The notes under the pieces were generated by a model. The model saw only the letters and a list, made by a program, of their open reading frames with translations. It was not told the origin of the DNA and made no database searches. From positions 1 through 64,000 of the forward strand of contig NZ_MKIN01000021.1 in NCBI RefSeq assembly GCF_001938985.1: DNA of 64,000 nt, in the 5' to 3' direction. This document shows positions 37,514 to 46,886 of the stretch, piece after piece (position 1 is the first letter of the stretch; each line of letters opens with the position of its first letter). The stretch is from Gillisella taibaishanensis. GTDB taxonomy: Bacteria > Pseudomonadota > Alphaproteobacteria > Rhizobiales > Rhizobiaceae. The position numbers and the translations under genes were made by a program.

Positions 37514-38395
37514 TTATTTCTTGCGCGGGAAGCGCTTGGCGAAATCATCGGCGATCTCATTCATGGTGACGAATTTCACGCCCGGATGCTTGCTCATGTG
37601 GGCGTAGAGGCGTTCCAGCATCATCAGCACCTGCGGGCGGCCCGCAACGTCGGGATGAATGGTGATCGGGAAGACCGCGTAGTCCATCTCCCGATAGACC
37701 CAATCGAACTGGTCGCGCCAGATTTGCTCGATATCGTGCGGATTGACGAAGCCGTGGCTGTTGGGCGACTTCTTGATGAACATCATCGGCGGCAGGTCGT
37801 CGAGATACCAAGAGGCCGGGATTTCGATGAGGTCGGTCTCGTGGCCGCGCTTCAAAGGCACCATCCAGTCCGCCGGCTTCTTGGAATAGTCGATCTTGGT
37901 CCAGCTATCGCCGACACGCACATAGTAGGGCGTAAAATCGTTGTGCATCAGCGAATGATCGTATTTGATCCCGCGCTCCAGCAGCAATTCGTTGGTGACA
38001 TTGGAAAACTCCCACCAGGGCGCGACATAGCCGGTCGGGCGCTTGCCCGAGAGCTTGGTGACCAGCTCGATGCACTTGTCGAGCACTTCGGTTTCCTGCT
38101 CGCGGGTCATAGCGATCGGGTTTTCGTGGGTATAACCGTGAATGCCGATTTCATGCCCGGCATCGGCCACCGCCTGCATCTGCTCCGGGAAGGTCTCGAT
38201 GGAATGGCCGGGGATGAACCATGTGGTCTTGATGCCGAAGCGTTCGAACAGTTTCAGCAGGCGCGGTGCGCCGACTTCCCCGGCAAACAGGCCGCGGGAG
38301 ATATCGTCGGGCGAATCCTCGCCGCCGTAAGAGCCGAGCCAACCGGCGACAGCATCGACGTCGATGCCGAAGCTGCAAAAGATTTCCTTGGCCAT
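37514..38395 (-). CDS. Imidase / polysaccharide-deacetylase family hydrolase
   Basis: A 293-residue metal-dependent NodB-fold enzyme. Asp14, His86 and His90 ([19 protein letters not shown] and [10 protein letters not shown]) sit at the metal-ligand positions known for Helicobacter HP0310 (PgdA), whose 293-residue length is identical. The same subfamily includes Pseudomonas cyclic imide hydrolase, also 293 residues. With no signal peptide and with an ABC transporter, dehydrogenases and an amidase in the operon, a catabolic imidase is more likely than a peptidoglycan deacetylase. Distinguishing the two needs biochemistry. Confidence 0.78.
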   Translation of the reverse strand: MAKEIFCSFGIDVDAVAGWLGSYGGEDSPDDISRGLFAGEVGAPRLLKLFERFGIKTTWFIPGHSIETFPEQMQAVADAGHEIGIHGYTHENPIAMTREQETEVLDKCIELVTKLSGKRPTGYVAPWWEFSNVTNELLLERGIKYDHSLMHNDFTPYYVRVGDSWTKIDYSKKPADWMVPLKRGHETDLIEIPASWYLDDLPPMMFIKKSPNSHGFVNPHDIEQIWRDQFDWVYREMDYAVFPITIHPDVAGRPQVLMMLERLYAHMSKHPGVKFVTMNEIADDFAKRFPRKK

Positions 38396-38437
38396 GGTGT
38401 TTCTCCTTACTGAGTTTCTTAGGCTGGGGTTTTAAGC

Positions 38438-39547
38438 TCAATGGGCGGGGATGACGGTGGCGTCTGACGGCTTCCACGACAGGAAGACCTCCGAGCCCAC
38501 GGGAAAATCATCCGGCCGGTATTTCTCGACATGGGCTTCGAGCGATAGCGACCGCCCATCCGCCAACTGGGCCGAGATATGCGAGACATGGCCGACGACA
38601 TCGGCGCGCAGAATGCGGGCATCCACTGCATTGCCGCCATTGGCTGCGGCGACCTCTTCCCGGCCCCGCCCGACGCTCGCATGCAGCGCCATCGCTTCGG
38701 CCGGCACGACGATACTGACTGCCTCGCCATCGGCAACTGCGCCATTCGCCGCGCCGCTCAACAGACCGGCCGGCGTCTCGACCCGCCATGCCCCGGCGCC
38801 ATCAGCCCGCGCCTGCCCCTTGAATATCGCATTGCGACCGATGAACTGCGCCACGAAAGGCGTGTCCGGCCGCGTATAGAGCTGATGCGGCGGGCTGACC
38901 TGCTCCACCCGACCCTGGTTCATAACCACGACGCGGTCGGACAGCGCCAGGGCTTCCGACTGCGCATGGGTGACGAAGATGAAGGTAACGCCCAGCGTCC
39001 GCTGCAGGATTTTCAGCTCGTTTTGGATCGCCTTGCGCAAGTTGGCGTCGAGCGCGCCAAGCGGCTCGTCGAGCAACAGAATATCAGGCTCGATCACAAG
39101 ACCGCGCGCCAGCGCCACCCGCTGACGCTGACCACCCGACAGCTTTTCCGGCTTGCGCTCGGCAATGTCTTCGAGACCCAGCGTGGCGATAATCCGGTCC
39201 ACCTTGCGGTCGCGCTCGGCTTTCGCCATGCCCTTGACCTCAAGACCATAGGCGACGTTGCGCCGGACTGTCATATGCGGAAACAGCGCGTAATTCTGGA
39301 AGATCGTTGCCGTTGGCCGCTTTTCCGGCGGTACGTCGTTCATCCGCACGCCCTTGATCATCATGTCGCCGGAGGAGATGCTTTCGAAGCCGGCGATCAT
39401 TCTAAGCGTGGTTGTCTTGCCGCAGCCGGAAGGGCCGAGGAAAGCGATGAACTCGCCTTTGTTCACCGCCAGACTGAAGGCGCTGACGGCAGTGGTGCCA
39501 TTGTCATAGACCTTGCCCACATCGATCAGTTCCAGGTCGTAAATCAT
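38438..39547 (-). CDS. ABC transporter ATPase, PotA-like (1)
   Basis: A 369-residue ATPase of the polyamine/thiamine/iron importer class. Walker A is GPSGCGKTT, the signature is LSGGQRQRVALARGL, Walker B is ILLLDEPLGALDA, and a C-terminal TOBE domain covers about 280-365. ATG at 39547 gives the standard N terminus. It is the second of two such ATPases in the same operon. Confidence 0.9.
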   Translation of the reverse strand: MIYDLELIDVGKVYDNGTTAVSAFSLAVNKGEFIAFLGPSGCGKTTTLRMIAGFESISSGDMMIKGVRMNDVPPEKRPTATIFQNYALFPHMTVRRNVAYGLEVKGMAKAERDRKVDRIIATLGLEDIAERKPEKLSGGQRQRVALARGLVIEPDILLLDEPLGALDANLRKAIQNELKILQRTLGVTFIFVTHAQSEALALSDRVVVMNQGRVEQVSPPHQLYTRPDTPFVAQFIGRNAIFKGQARADGAGAWRVETPAGLLSGAANGAVADGEAVSIVVPAEAMALHASVGRGREEVAAANGGNAVDARILRADVVGHVSHISAQLADGRSLSLEAHVEKYRPDDFPVGSEVFLSWKPSDATVIPAH

Positions 39548-39609
39548 CGGCTTTCTCCAGTCAGGGCATCGCAAAGGGAGGCAGGGCTATCCTGCCTCCC
39601 CGTCGTTCG

Positions 39610-40842
39610 TCAGGCGTTGAGGAACTCATCCCATTTCTGGATCAGATGATCGTATTCGTCCGGCCACTGGTGCCAGTAGGCAACGTTCTTGGCGCGCTCT
39701 TCCAGCGAGCCGCCATCGCGCAGATCGCCTTCCTTGATGCCGCGTTCCGCCGCGCCAGCCCAGGGCTTGCCTTCGTACCAGAAGGCATATTTCTCAGGGG
39801 CCATGACCTTCTTGATATTGGTCGAGGGGGAGTAATAGCCCTGTTCCGAGACGGCGATGCCAGGCTCGCCCGACAGCCAGTAATCGGCATAGGCGATCAC
39901 GGCGTCCTTGTTGGTCGTGCCTGCAATCATCGACGGGCCAATCGCCCAGGCGCGGTAGCCTTCCTTTGGTACCGCATATTTGCAGGGTTTCCCTTGCGCC
40001 TTGACCGCCATGACGGCCGGCTGCCAGGCGTCGCACACCACCATTTCGCCAGACGCCATCAGGTTGACGAGCTCACCGAAATCGCCCCAGAGTGCCCGGA
40101 ACTGACCTTCCTTCTTCTTCGACACCAGGAAGGCAGCGGCCTCGTCGATTTCCTTGGCGCTCGGATTGCCCGGGTTCTTGACGTTCAATAGCCCCAGCGT
40201 ATTCATCGCCATGATCGCCTGACCGAAGGCAATCAGCGGGTCGGTGTTGAGGCCCGACTTGCCCTTCCACTTCTTGTCGAAGATCGCCGCCCAGCTATTG
40301 GCTTCCTCGGCGGAGACCACATCGGGATTGTAGCCGATGGAATCGTAGTTATAGACGGCGGGCACCATGTTCAGCGTGGTCTGGCCTTCATCGGCCCAGA
40401 TCTGCCCGACGATCTGCGCTTTCCGGTCCCATTTGTCCGAGGGCTTGGTGAAGGTGTCGCGGATATTGGCCCAGTTCTTCAGCCCAGAGGCCGGCACCGG
40501 CTCGACATTGTTTGTCATGACGATGGCCGGCAGCCGCTCGGCGATGATTTCCCAGCAGTCGTAATCCTTGGAGCCGGAGAGGATCTTGGTCTGCGCATCC
40601 GGGAAGGTTGCCGCCGTTCCTGATGTGCCGCCGACGCCCGACGCCTTCTTGAAGTCGTTGAGAATGCGTTCCTGCACCGTCACCGACAGGCCGATGGTGC
40701 GCAGCTGCTGGCTGGCAAGGCTCGCGGCCTGGGCATAGGCAGCGCGCGACGACAAAAACGGCGTGCCCGCCCCCATGGCGAGCGCCATCATGCCGGTGGA
40801 GCGTTTGAGAAGCGATCTGCGGTTCAATTCCAGTAAGGACAT
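39610..40842 (-). CDS. ABC transporter binding protein, Tat-exported
   Basis: A 410-residue extracellular solute-binding protein of the PotD/PotF type. The N terminus carries a twin-arginine signal (LNRRSLLKRSTG, hydrophobic stretch, cleavage near AYAQ). Shared segments with the signal-less homologue at 34850-36064 include PKEGYRAWAIGPSM against its PAEGYRAW and the final H-L-I/V-x-KWDEF type end. It should capture the operon's substrate in the periplasm. Confidence 0.88.
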   Translation of the reverse strand: MSLLELNRRSLLKRSTGMMALAMGAGTPFLSSRAAYAQAASLASQQLRTIGLSVTVQERILNDFKKASGVGGTSGTAATFPDAQTKILSGSKDYDCWEIIAERLPAIVMTNNVEPVPASGLKNWANIRDTFTKPSDKWDRKAQIVGQIWADEGQTTLNMVPAVYNYDSIGYNPDVVSAEEANSWAAIFDKKWKGKSGLNTDPLIAFGQAIMAMNTLGLLNVKNPGNPSAKEIDEAAAFLVSKKKEGQFRALWGDFGELVNLMASGEMVVCDAWQPAVMAVKAQGKPCKYAVPKEGYRAWAIGPSMIAGTTNKDAVIAYADYWLSGEPGIAVSEQGYYSPSTNIKKVMAPEKYAFWYEGKPWAGAAERGIKEGDLRDGGSLEERAKNVAYWHQWPDEYDHLIQKWDEFLNA

Positions 40843-40908
40843 GTCCGTTCTCCAGTTACGTTGAGTTCCCGATCCGGCTTTGCCGGTTTTTCTTGTTAAT
40901 TCGTCTGC

Positions 40909-41676
40909 TCAGTAGCGCCCGACCAACAGGCCACCGTCGACGACCAGCACCTGGCCGGTCATGTAGCGGGCGGCGTCGGAGGCAAGGAAGGCGATGACAT
41001 CGGCAATGTCCTCAGGCGTGCCGAGCCGGCCCATGGGGATAAATTCGGCAGCCTTTTCGGCCCCAACAGGCCCAAGCGAGTTTTCCTCGGACAGCAATTG
41101 CGCGGTCCTGATGTAGCCGGGCGCGATACCGTTGACCCGCACGCCATCGCGAGCCAATTCCACAGCAAGTCCGCGCACGAGACCGATCACCCCGGCCTTG
41201 GCCGAGGAATAATGCACATGCTCGTCCCAGCCATAGGCAATGCCCATGATCGAGGACAAAGCAACGATGGCGCCGCTCTTGCGCGCCCGCATACCGGCAG
41301 CGGCCGCGCGCACCAGACGGAAAATTCCCTTGAGGTCGATGTCGAAGGTCAGGTCCCATTTTTCGTCGGTCAGCTCGGCCAGCGGCACCCGATGGGCAAT
41401 GCCAGCATTGGCGACGATCACGTCGATCCGGCCAAGCCGGGCCTCGAGATCTGCCACCAGTGCGTCGGCGGCCGTGGCGGAACGGACATCGTAATGGTGA
41501 AACTCGGCAGACCCGCCAGCATCCCGGATGGCCTTCACAACGCCCTCGCCTTCGGCATCCAGGATATCGGTGACGACGACATGATCGCCAAGCGCGCCGA
41601 AGGCCTTTGCGGCGGCCGCGCCGATGCCGATCCCGGCGCCGGTGATAACAACGATCCGCTGACGTGCTGTGCTCAT
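40909..41676 (-). CDS. SDR-family dehydrogenase (1)
   Basis: A 255-residue classical short-chain dehydrogenase: cofactor-binding TGAGIGIG near residue 12, NAGIAHR near 90, catalytic Ser about 142 and the YSSAK active site (YxxxK) near 155. Asp after the second strand (VVTDILD) suggests NAD(H). It is followed in the operon by the exported binding protein and preceded by a second SDR. Substrate unknown; it would oxidise an alcohol intermediate of the transported compound. Confidence 0.87.
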   Translation of the reverse strand: MSTARQRIVVITGAGIGIGAAAAKAFGALGDHVVVTDILDAEGEGVVKAIRDAGGSAEFHHYDVRSATAADALVADLEARLGRIDVIVANAGIAHRVPLAELTDEKWDLTFDIDLKGIFRLVRAAAAGMRARKSGAIVALSSIMGIAYGWDEHVHYSSAKAGVIGLVRGLAVELARDGVRVNGIAPGYIRTAQLLSEENSLGPVGAEKAAEFIPMGRLGTPEDIADVIAFLASDAARYMTGQVLVVDGGLLVGRY

Positions 41677-41698
41677 GGTGTCACTCCCTTTCCTCGCA

Positions 41699-42448
41699 TC
41701 AAAGCATCACATCGCCGGAATTCGGCCCCAGCGTCTGGCCGACGAAAAGGCCAGCATCGGTCGAGGCCAGGAAGGAGACGGCAGCCGCCACTTCCTCCGG
41801 CTCACCGAACCGGCCGAGTGGCAGTTGCGCCTTTTTGGCAGCGCGCCAATCCTCAGAAAGACCCATGACCAGAGGCGTATTGATCGGCCCCGGCGCCACG
41901 GCATTGACCCGGACGCCACGCGAAGAGACTTCACGGGCGAGCGCTTTGGTCATGCCGATTATCGCCGCCTTGGCACCGGAATAATGCACCAGCTCGACAC
42001 CGCCGATCTGGCCGAGCTGCGAGGCGATATTGATAATCACACCGTTTTCCCGCTCCAGCATCGAGGGCAGAACCGCCCGGGTCATCAGGAAATTGCCACG
42101 CACATGCACAGCAAACATTCGGTCGAAATCGGCGACTTCGAGATGTTCGAACAGCGCCTGATGGGCAATGCCGGCATTGTTGACCAGAAGCGCCACCGGC
42201 CCGTGGGCGACGACCGCAGCCGCACAGATCGCTGCGACTTCCGCTTCCTTTGAGACATCGCCGGCATAGGCGGTGGCCGTACCTCCCGCAGCAACGATTT
42301 CATCGGCGACTGACTGTGCCCGCTCAAGCGAGAGATCGTTGACCAGGACGCCGTAACTGTCTTTCGCAAGCCTGAGCGCGATGGCACGACCGATGCCGGA
42401 ACCAGCACCTGTGACGATGGCGGAAGGAAGAGCGGGTTTATCCATCAT
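41699..42448 (-). CDS. SDR-family dehydrogenase (2)
   Basis: A 249-residue classical short-chain dehydrogenase with TGAGSGIG near residue 14, NNAGIAHQ near 90 and YSGAK (YxxxK) near 150. It resembles the adjacent SDR in the NAGIAH and active-site segments, so the two may be diverged duplicates. Its start overlaps the permease stop by four bases, showing that it belongs to the transporter operon. Confidence 0.87.
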   Translation of the reverse strand: MMDKPALPSAIVTGAGSGIGRAIALRLAKDSYGVLVNDLSLERAQSVADEIVAAGGTATAYAGDVSKEAEVAAICAAAVVAHGPVALLVNNAGIAHQALFEHLEVADFDRMFAVHVRGNFLMTRAVLPSMLERENGVIINIASQLGQIGGVELVHYSGAKAAIIGMTKALAREVSSRGVRVNAVAPGPINTPLVMGLSEDWRAAKKAQLPLGRFGEPEEVAAAVSFLASTDAGLFVGQTLGPNSGDVML

Positions 42449-43290
42449 GCGTCCTCCTGCACGGCGATGCGCCGGGCGCGGCGCACCGAAAGCCCCATCA
42501 GCACGGCATAGGTGCCGAGCAGCGCGAAGGAAAACAGCGTCGTCAGCACGCCGAAGGCAAAGACATTCGGATGCACTTCCACGGAAAACGTGCCGTAGAT
42601 CGCCAGCGGCAAGGTCAGGTCGCGGCCGGAGGCAAACAGCGTGCGGGAAAACTCGTCATAGGACAGCGTGAAGGCAAACAGCATGGCCGAGAGCACCCCG
42701 GGAAAGATCAAGGGAAAAGTGATCTTGCGGAAGGTGCGGATCGGGCTGACGCCAAGCGACCATGCCGCCTCCTCAACGCTGGGGTCGAAGCGATTGAAGA
42801 TCGCCAGCATGACTAGGAAGGCAAACGGGAAGGTGTAGACGACATGCAGCACGAAGGCCGTGCCCCACCAATGCCGATCGATGCCAAGCGTATTGGCCAC
42901 CAGTGCCATGCCGAGCCCGACCAGCACGCCCGGCACCATCATGCCCAACACGATCAGGTAAAACACCAGCCCTGACCCTTTGAAATGGCTGCGGAAGGCC
43001 TGGGCGGAGACCACACCGAGCACTGTGGAGACGATCATGGTCATCACGGCCAGCGCCATGGAGCGCACCAGGGCATCATCGATCGGCAGCGGCGCAATGC
43101 GCGATGGCGGCGTGAGGCCGAACAGGTGCTTGTACCAGTAGAGCGACCACTCGATGATTGGAAACTGCGGCCCGCCCTCCGGTCCGGTCTGGAAAGAGAG
43201 GATGGCGAGTACCACCAGCGGCCCGTAGAGAAACACCAGGAACAGCGCGGTATAGACGCCAAGCCCGAATTTGACGGCTCCGGAATTCAT
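42445..43290 (-). CDS. ABC transporter permease, PotC-like
   Basis: A 281-residue inner-membrane permease with about six hydrophobic segments and the coupling motif EEAAWSLGVSPIRTFRKITFPL (EAA loop, near residue 170-190). It is one base downstream of the second permease and overlaps the SDR gene. Together with the other permease it should form the channel of a polyamine-type importer. Confidence 0.9.
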   Translation of the reverse strand: MNSGAVKFGLGVYTALFLVFLYGPLVVLAILSFQTGPEGGPQFPIIEWSLYWYKHLFGLTPPSRIAPLPIDDALVRSMALAVMTMIVSTVLGVVSAQAFRSHFKGSGLVFYLIVLGMMVPGVLVGLGMALVANTLGIDRHWWGTAFVLHVVYTFPFAFLVMLAIFNRFDPSVEEAAWSLGVSPIRTFRKITFPLIFPGVLSAMLFAFTLSYDEFSRTLFASGRDLTLPLAIYGTFSVEVHPNVFAFGVLTTLFSFALLGTYAVLMGLSVRRARRIAVQEDA

Positions 43291-43291
43291 T

Positions 43292-44188
43292 CTACAATTC
43301 CTTCCTGAGATCGACGACCCTGAGAAGTGCTGCCACGACCAGGCCCATCAGCAGAGTCAGCACCACACCCGCCACGGCGGCGAAGGCCCACTTCAGCGAC
43401 CCGACCTGGGTTACGATGATATTGCCGAGCAGATTGACCTTGCGGCCGGAGAGAGCGGCGGAGGTGGCGAACTCCCCGAGCACCATGACGGAGACGAAGA
43501 TCGCGCCGACGACCACACCCGGCATCGACATAGGCAGGATGATGGTACGGAAGATGCGCCAGAAGCCCGCGCCGAGATCCTGGGCGGCTTCGATGATCGC
43601 AGGTTCGATCCGACCCAGCATGAAAGCGATCGGACCGACCATGAAGACGCAGTAGATCTGGGTCATGCCGATGATGACCGAGAGTTCGGAAAACAGCAGC
43701 ACTTCAATTGGATGGGTGACGAGGCCAAGCTTCATCAGGATCATGTTGATCGCACCTTCCTTGCCGAGCATCGGCCGCCAGGCGAGAACGCGGATCAGGA
43801 AGGAGGTCCAGAACGGGATGACGCAGAGCACGAGGAGCACGGTCTGCAGCGTCTTGTTCTTGACGAACAGGCCGACGAACAGCGCGGCGGGATAGCCGAC
43901 GACGACGGTGGCAACGAGCACCAGCAGCCAAATGCGGACTGTGGTCCAGAGCGCGCCGAGATAGGTATCGCTGGAAAAGAAAGTGATCCAGCTTTGCAGG
44001 GTCAGCACCGGCTTGATGGTGAATGTGGTCTGCGTCCAGAAGGACACATAGACCATCATCAGGATCGGCAGGACCAGGAAGAGCAGCATCCAGACGACGC
44101 CGGGGAGCACCAGCCAGAAGGCCATCCGCGAGGGCTTGGCCGCTGGCTCCGTCACGGTCACTTCCTCGGTGAGAACAGGGTTATGCAT
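43292..44188 (-). CDS. ABC transporter permease, PotB-like
   Basis: A 298-residue permease with six predicted membrane segments, the first being WLVLPGVVWMLLFLVLPILM, and an EAA loop IEAAQDLGAGFWRIFRTIILP. ATG at 44188 overlaps the ATPase stop by eight bases; a longer in-frame start at 44224 lies further inside the ATPase gene. Partner of the PotC-like permease. Confidence 0.89.
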   Translation of the reverse strand: MHNPVLTEEVTVTEPAAKPSRMAFWLVLPGVVWMLLFLVLPILMMVYVSFWTQTTFTIKPVLTLQSWITFFSSDTYLGALWTTVRIWLLVLVATVVVGYPAALFVGLFVKNKTLQTVLLVLCVIPFWTSFLIRVLAWRPMLGKEGAINMILMKLGLVTHPIEVLLFSELSVIIGMTQIYCVFMVGPIAFMLGRIEPAIIEAAQDLGAGFWRIFRTIILPMSMPGVVVGAIFVSVMVLGEFATSAALSGRKVNLLGNIIVTQVGSLKWAFAAVAGVVLTLLMGLVVAALLRVVDLRKEL

Positions 44189-45332
44189 AGACAAGTGCGT
44201 GCTCCTTGTTCCAAACCAGCGCATAGCGCCCCTGCGGCTCCAGCACCGGGCGAGTGTCCTTGCTCAGATGCGTTTCGACTTCGAGAAGCGTGCCGTCTTC
44301 GGTGGTGAAGAAGGAGTAGACGGCAGAACCTGTATATTCCTCGGCCAGGAACTGTGCCTCGATGGCCGCCTCGTCTCCTCCCAATCCAGTTCCGGTTGGA
44401 CGAATGGCAATACGGTCATGACGAATGGCATAGGCGGGTGTCGCAGCTGTCTGCCGCAAGCCGCCAAGGGGCAGACGCCCGGCAGGTGCGACAAAGCTTT
44501 CGCCGTCGATGCGGCCGGAAAACAGATTGTAGCAATTGAGAAAACGGGCCACGTCTGATGAGGCCGGACGATTGTAGATACTATCGGAATTGCCGGTCTG
44601 GGCGATACGTCCGCGGTCGAGCACCAGAACAACATCACCCATGGCGAGCGCCTCGGTTTCGCTACCGGTGACATGCAGAAAGGCGACACCGCAGCGCTCG
44701 CGGATCTCGCGCAACTCATTGCGCATCCTGGCACGCAGATTGGCATCGAGCGCGCCGAGCGGCTCGTCCAGCAGCACCATTTTCGGCTCGGTCACCAGGG
44801 TGCGGGCCAGCGCCACGCGCTGTTTCTGGCCGCCGGAAATCTGGGTGACGGCGCGATCCTCAAGCCCGGTCAGGCCGACCAGCGCGATCATCGCCTGCAC
44901 CCGGTCGGCGATCTCGCCAGCATTGGTCACAGGCGCAAGCTCGCGGTTTGTGAGGCCGAAGGCAATGTTGTCGCGCACGCTCAAATGCGGAAACAGCGCA
45001 AAATTCTGAAAGACAAAGCCGATGCCGCGCCGGTGCGGCGCCACATCCTGCATCGAGCGCCCGCCAAAGCGGATCGAGCCCGCCTCGCAGCGCTCGAAAC
45101 CGGCGATGACCCTGAGCAGCGTCGTCTTGCCGGAACCACTCGGCCCCAGCAGCGAAATATAACTGTTATCGGGCAGCGACAGGCTGAGGCCATCCAGCGC
45201 GCGGCTGGCGCCAAACGTCTTGACCAGATTGTTGAGCTCGAGCACGGGGGTCACATCGGTTCTCGCCAGTTGCGCCGGAACACTCGCCTGCGATCCTTCA
45301 GGCAAGCCGAAGGTGTTTGCGCCTTTCGACAA
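44181..45332 (-). CDS. ABC transporter ATPase, PotA-like (2)
   Basis: A 383-residue ATPase with Walker A GPSGSGKTT, signature ISGGQKQRVALARTL and Walker B MVLLDEPLGALDA, plus a TOBE-type C-terminal region. It is the first gene of the 12-gene operon. The start is uncertain: TTG at 45332 gives 383 residues and GTG at 45254 would give 357. It overlaps the permease gene by eight bases, so it is the more obvious partner of the two permeases. Confidence 0.88.
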   Translation of the reverse strand: MSKGANTFGLPEGSQASVPAQLARTDVTPVLELNNLVKTFGASRALDGLSLSLPDNSYISLLGPSGSGKTTLLRVIAGFERCEAGSIRFGGRSMQDVAPHRRGIGFVFQNFALFPHLSVRDNIAFGLTNRELAPVTNAGEIADRVQAMIALVGLTGLEDRAVTQISGGQKQRVALARTLVTEPKMVLLDEPLGALDANLRARMRNELREIRERCGVAFLHVTGSETEALAMGDVVLVLDRGRIAQTGNSDSIYNRPASSDVARFLNCYNLFSGRIDGESFVAPAGRLPLGGLRQTAATPAYAIRHDRIAIRPTGTGLGGDEAAIEAQFLAEEYTGSAVYSFFTTEDGTLLEVETHLSKDTRPVLEPQGRYALVWNKEHALVYA

Positions 45333-45870
45333 GGCGCATTGCAGGATCGGGCATTACGGCATTTTTTAATCAGTTCCGCTCGTCAGCGCTTCTACGGCGC
45401 GATCATGTCGGAGCATGGCATGGATGTTTTTTGTATTCAATGTTCTTTTTTATCTTTTTTGAATTCAGTTGATTTTTAGGGGTTCTCGAGCTGATCCACA
45501 TCCAGCCCAAGCGCTAAAACATCAGCATTGTGCGCAAAGTATCAGGCAGAAGGCGCTCTATACAGTGCATGCCACAGCCTCAAGCCTCAAAGTCACATAT
45601 CGATCAGCCACAGTCGGTAGCCGCACTTGACTAAATTGACCTTGCAATAAAATGCCTATTGCACACGATATTCACAAAATAGATAATCATCCGCCAGGCG
45701 CTGGTGGACAATCATCCCATCGAGGCGATTTCACATTTCATCGCAAACCGGAAATAGGTTATCTCCTTGTTTTAACGCAATTCCACCGCCCCGCAGCCAT
45801 TGCCGCCTTCGCGAACACACAGCAAGTAGGTCCCATTAAAACGTGATGCCAAAACCATGACGGCAACCAA
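45333..45870. promoter_or_regulatory. Regulatory region, ABC operon / GntR
   Basis: A 538-base non-coding region between the divergent 12-gene operon and the GntR gene. It holds a perfect seven-base inverted repeat, TGCAATA (45643-45649) and TATTGCA (45657-45663). Nearer the operon are TTGTATTCAA (45431-45440) and TTGAATTCAG (45459-45468, containing the palindrome TGAATTCA). All are plausible GntR-type operators. I see no protein-coding frame or RNA gene I would support. Confidence 0.45.
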
Positions 45871-46869
45871 ATGACCACACAGCCCGGCCAGCGCCGCTAC
45901 GACATTGCCGAGACGGTTCTGCGCGCCAACATTGCCGAAGGGCTTTTGCCTGAAGGACTTGTCCTGCTCGAAGGCCATATTGCCGATATGCTGCAAATGT
46001 CGCGGGCGCCGGTGCAGCATGCGCTGCAATCGCTGGAGGCCAAGGGGTTGGTGCATCGGTTCCAGGGGCGCGGCTATCTGGTTGGCGCTGCCGGACGCGG
46101 CATCGAGCCGCTGCGCACCGACATCCGCCAGATCGGGCTTGCGATCAACCAGCATGCCGACACTGCCCTGCAAAGTCGCGCCTCTTGGGAGCGGATCTAC
46201 GACACCGTCGAGCGTGACGTCGCGGGCTGCGTCGTCTTTGGCCGCTACCGCATCATCGAGAGCGAGCTTGCCAGCCATTTCAACGTCAGCCGCACCGTGG
46301 TGCGCGACGTGCTGGCGCGGCTCAGCGAACGCGGACTGGTGCGCAAGAACCAGAGTTCGCACTGGATCGCCGGACCTTTGACGGCCCAGACAGTCAAGGA
46401 TCATTTCGGCTTGCGCGCGATGCTGGAGCCGCAGGCCCTGACTTCGGCGGCAGCGCAGATCGACCGCGCCGCCCTTGAGGCGCTTCTCGCCCGCCTGCAA
46501 CGGCTGGAGCGGGACCATCCCGAGGACAGTTTGTCCGATATGGACGACCTGCAGGCATGCTTCATCGACACATGCATTCTCGCCACACCGAATGAGCGTT
46601 TGCGGGAACTGATCCGTAACAACTTGCTTCCGGTCACGGCGACCACCAGCCTGCTGGCCCATCTCGGCCTGCCGGCGGATTTGACGACGATCACAGAACT
46701 CCGCCTGGTCGTAGAATTGCTGAGCCGGGGCGCGACGACGGCGGCCGCGGCCATGCACGAAACTCATCTGGATGCGGCGCTGAACCGGACGATCGCACAA
46801 ATGAAGATCGTCGCGATCATTCCCGATCCGGGCGCGACGGCGGCCTATCTTACCCGTGTTCAGGAATAG
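45871..46869 (+). CDS. GntR regulator with two DNA-binding domains
   Basis: A 332-residue regulator in which two GntR-type winged helices occur in tandem. The first is at about 8-72 (IADMLQMSRAPVQHALQSLE, GLVHRFQGRGYLVG) and the second at about 107-170 (RIIESELASHFNVSRTVVRD, GLVRKNQSSHW). A helical FCD-like effector domain follows from about 175. Ordinary FadR/FCD regulators are about 220-250 residues with a single winged helix. It is divergent from the 12-gene operon and probably its regulator. It could alternatively control the 5-oxoprolinase-like cluster, which converges on it. Confidence 0.83.
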   Translation: MTTQPGQRRYDIAETVLRANIAEGLLPEGLVLLEGHIADMLQMSRAPVQHALQSLEAKGLVHRFQGRGYLVGAAGRGIEPLRTDIRQIGLAINQHADTALQSRASWERIYDTVERDVAGCVVFGRYRIIESELASHFNVSRTVVRDVLARLSERGLVRKNQSSHWIAGPLTAQTVKDHFGLRAMLEPQALTSAAAQIDRAALEALLARLQRLERDHPEDSLSDMDDLQACFIDTCILATPNERLRELIRNNLLPVTATTSLLAHLGLPADLTTITELRLVVELLSRGATTAAAAMHETHLDAALNRTIAQMKIVAIIPDPGATAAYLTRVQE

Positions 46870-46886
46870 ATGGGCCGCTGGTCTGG

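Noticed and set aside
37514..38395. Calling the 293-residue enzyme a peptidoglycan deacetylase
   Set aside because: The nearest named relative I recall (HP0310) has that activity, but there is no export signal here and the operon is catabolic; the broader family call with a preferred imidase role is safer.
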